Of a DNA stretch of 64,000 bases, positions 62,745 through 64,000 are shown in pieces. Where the stretch lies: positions 434,001 to 498,000 of the forward strand of contig NZ_JACVBX010000002.1 of assembly GCF_014852585.1 (NCBI RefSeq), given 5' to 3'. A program made the position numbers and the translations under genes. The notes beneath the pieces were generated by a model, which saw nothing but the letters and a program-made list of their open reading frames with translations, had not been told where the DNA came from and ran no database searches. This DNA comes from Pseudomonas sp. PDM18. Its GTDB lineage: Bacteria; Pseudomonadota; Gammaproteobacteria; Pseudomonadales; Pseudomonadaceae. How positions within the stretch are numbered: the first letter of the stretch is position 1; every line of letters starts with the position of its first letter.

Positions 62745-63266
62745 ATGGCCAACACCCTCAGCCAGACCCAGATCGACTTCCGCAACGCCATGGCACAGCT
62801 GCCCGCGGCGGTGAACATCATCACCACCAATGGCCCGGAAGGCCGCTGCGGCATCACTGCCAGCGCGGTCTGCTCGGTCACCGATTCGCCGCCCACCGTG
62901 CTGGTCTGCGTCAACCGCGGCAGCGCTACCCACGATGTGTTCCGCAGCAACGGCCACCTGTGCGTCAACGTGCTGTGCGGCGAGCAGGAAGAGCTGGCCA
63001 AGCACTTCGCGGGGATGACCAAGGTCTCCATGGAAGAACGCTTCACCTGGGACCTCTGGGACGACGGCTACGCCGGCCTGCCGGTGCTGCGCCAGGCGTT
63101 GGTCAGCCTGGAGGGGCGGATCAGCGACTGCAAGGAAGTCGGTTCGCACACCGTGATGTTCGTCGAGCTGGAAAACGTCGCGGTGCGCGAGCGCCAGGAC
63201 AGCCTGGTGTACTTCAACCGCGTGTTCCACCGCGTCGACCGCGCGGCCGTGCGCTGCGCCAGTTGA
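62745..63266 (+). CDS. hpaC: HpaC-like flavin reductase of a two-component monooxygenase
   Basis: 173 residues, flavin reductase-like split beta-barrel. It closely resembles HpaC of 4-hydroxyphenylacetate 3-monooxygenase: FRNAMAQLPAAVNIITTNGP, GITASAVCSVTDSPPTVLVC and HFAGMTKVSMEERF. It supplies FADH2 to an oxygenase (HpaB/PheA1 type) that is not in the window. TAGGAGCGAAGAA precedes ATG 62745, and the stop is 33 bases from catA, so one operon. A reductase for phenol 2-hydroxylase (PheA2) would make better metabolic sense with catA. Confidence 0.85.
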   Translation: MANTLSQTQIDFRNAMAQLPAAVNIITTNGPEGRCGITASAVCSVTDSPPTVLVCVNRGSATHDVFRSNGHLCVNVLCGEQEELAKHFAGMTKVSMEERFTWDLWDDGYAGLPVLRQALVSLEGRISDCKEVGSHTVMFVELENVAVRERQDSLVYFNRVFHRVDRAAVRCAS

Positions 63267-63275
63267 TCCCTATCT

Positions 63276-63286
63276 AACAACAAGAA
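63276..63286 (+). promoter_or_regulatory. Overlapping Hfq/Crc (CA) motifs before catA
   Basis: AACAACAAGAA contains two overlapping perfect AAnAAnAA matches (63276-63283 and 63279-63286), 13 bases before the GTG start. Translation of catA is known to be a Crc/Hfq target class in Pseudomonas. Confidence 0.7.
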
Positions 63287-63299
63287 CGAGGTAATCACC

Positions 63300-64000
63300 G
63301 TGACCCTGAAGATTTCCCAGACTGCCGATATCCAGAAGTTCTTCCAGGAAGCCAGCGGCGCGCTCAATGACGCCGGCAACCCGCGCATGAAGCAGTTGAT
63401 CCTTCGGGTGTTGCAGGACACCGCGAAACTGATCGAAGACATGAACGTCACCCCCGACGAATTCTGGAAGGCGGTGGACTACCTCAACCGCCTCGGCGCC
63501 CGCCAGGAAGCCGGCCTGGTCGTTGCCGGCCTGGGCATCGAGCATTACCTCGACCTGTTGCTGGACGCCCAGGATGAAGCGGCCGGTATCGGCGGCGGTA
63601 CCCCGCGCACCATCGAAGGCCCGCTGTACGTGGCCGGCGCGCCGCTGTCCGAAGGCGAAGCGCGGATGGACGACGGCAGGGACGCGGGCACCGTGATGTT
63701 CCTCTCCGGCCGGGTGTTCGACCCGCAGGGCAAGCCGCTGGCCGGCGCCGTAGTCGACCTCTGGCACGCCAACACGAAGGGCACCTACTCGTACTTCGAC
63801 AGCACCCAGTCCGAGTTCAACCTGCGCCGTCGCATCGTCACCGATGCGGAAGGTCGCTACAAAGCCCGCAGCATCGTACCCAGCGGCTACGGCTGCCCGC
63901 CGGACGGCCCGACCCAGGAGCTGCTCGATCAGCTTGGCCGCCACGGCCAGCGCCCGGCGCACATCCACTTCTTCATCTCCGCGCCGGGGCATCGCCACCT
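63300..64000 (+). CDS. catA: Catechol 1,2-dioxygenase (3' end outside window)
   Basis: Starts at GTG 63300 (ACGAGG 7 bases upstream) and runs to the window end, 233 codons visible of about 310. The N-terminal helical linker (TLKISQTADIQKFFQEASGA) and the catalytic domain are typical: IEGPLYVAGAPLSEGEARMD, with iron ligands expected at the Tyr of IEGPLYV and at Tyr/His/His in SGYGCPPDGP and RPAHIHFFISAPGH. It performs intradiol (ortho) cleavage of catechol to cis,cis-muconate. Confidence 0.93.
   Translation, partial: MTLKISQTADIQKFFQEASGALNDAGNPRMKQLILRVLQDTAKLIEDMNVTPDEFWKAVDYLNRLGARQEAGLVVAGLGIEHYLDLLLDAQDEAAGIGGGTPRTIEGPLYVAGAPLSEGEARMDDGRDAGTVMFLSGRVFDPQGKPLAGAVVDLWHANTKGTYSYFDSTQSEFNLRRRIVTDAEGRYKARSIVPSGYGCPPDGPTQELLDQLGRHGQRPAHIHFFISAPGHRH

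Overview
The window is a high-GC, gene-dense chromosomal segment of a Pseudomonas. Several neighbourhoods match ones known from P. aeruginosa and P. putida: paaX, hmgR/hmgA/fahA, dhcR-dhcAB-atoB-atoE, the exa/ped (PQQ alcohol) regulatory genes, and fapABCDEF. Short palindromic REP-like elements sit in many intergenic gaps. The species cannot be named from sequence alone; a P. citronellolis/nitroreducens/knackmussii-type lineage is a guess. No rRNA, tRNA, CRISPR, phage or insertion sequence was seen.

Layout. 1-4.6 kb: the end of the phenylacetate (paa) cluster (paaY tail, paaX), then a FeaR-like AraC regulator, a small cytochrome c and phenylacetaldehyde dehydrogenase, which feed phenylacetate into that pathway. 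4.8-8.2 kb: homogentisate catabolism (hmgA, fahA) divergent from its IclR regulator, with a clear palindromic operator. 8.3-13.7 kb: 3-ketoacid/dehydrocarnitine CoA-transferase genes, thiolase and a short-chain fatty acid transporter with a divergent LysR regulator. 13.8-19.7 kb: a LysR gene, a cysteine hydrolase, pqqF, a porin and a small membrane protein.

19.8-32.0 kb is the regulatory and accessory part of the PQQ-dependent alcohol oxidation system: the NO-sensing FIST protein NosP and hybrid kinase NahK/ErcS', an EamA transporter, AgmR/ErbR, a CXXCW protein, an ABC exporter with beta-propeller and binding protein, a 52-residue membrane peptide, and a PedS2/PedR2-like two-component pair. 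The dehydrogenases themselves and pqqABCDE are not in the window. A repeated sequence with core CTACYTTGGTA lies in promoter regions of this island and is a candidate regulon operator.

32.0-34.7 kb holds a divergent pair, a GNAT-C39 peptidase-like fusion and a RimK-type ATP-grasp ligase, of unknown product. 34.9-41.4 kb is a complete functional-amyloid operon (fapA-F) with an adjacent sigma-54 activator and a matching -24/-12 promoter upstream of fapA.

42.0-56.8 kb is mostly housekeeping and small accessory genes: uppP, a cold-shock/DUF1294 fusion, azoreductase, an ABC-F protein, a PLD-like protein, two OprD-family porins, an MFS transporter, a PpiC rotamase and an unlinked PilT/PilU-like ATPase. 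56.8-64 kb has a candidate small ORF, an EamA exporter, an XRE regulator next to an AGCS symporter, type I asparaginase, and a FixJ-type response regulator divergent from an HpaC-like flavin reductase and catA (cut by the window end).

Several catabolic genes carry AAnAAnAA motifs just before the start codon, as expected for Hfq/Crc carbon catabolite repression. Gene-free gaps not listed as features (for example 12039-12290, 51086-51368, 62463-62744) hold promoters, leaders or terminators at most; no further genes were seen in them.
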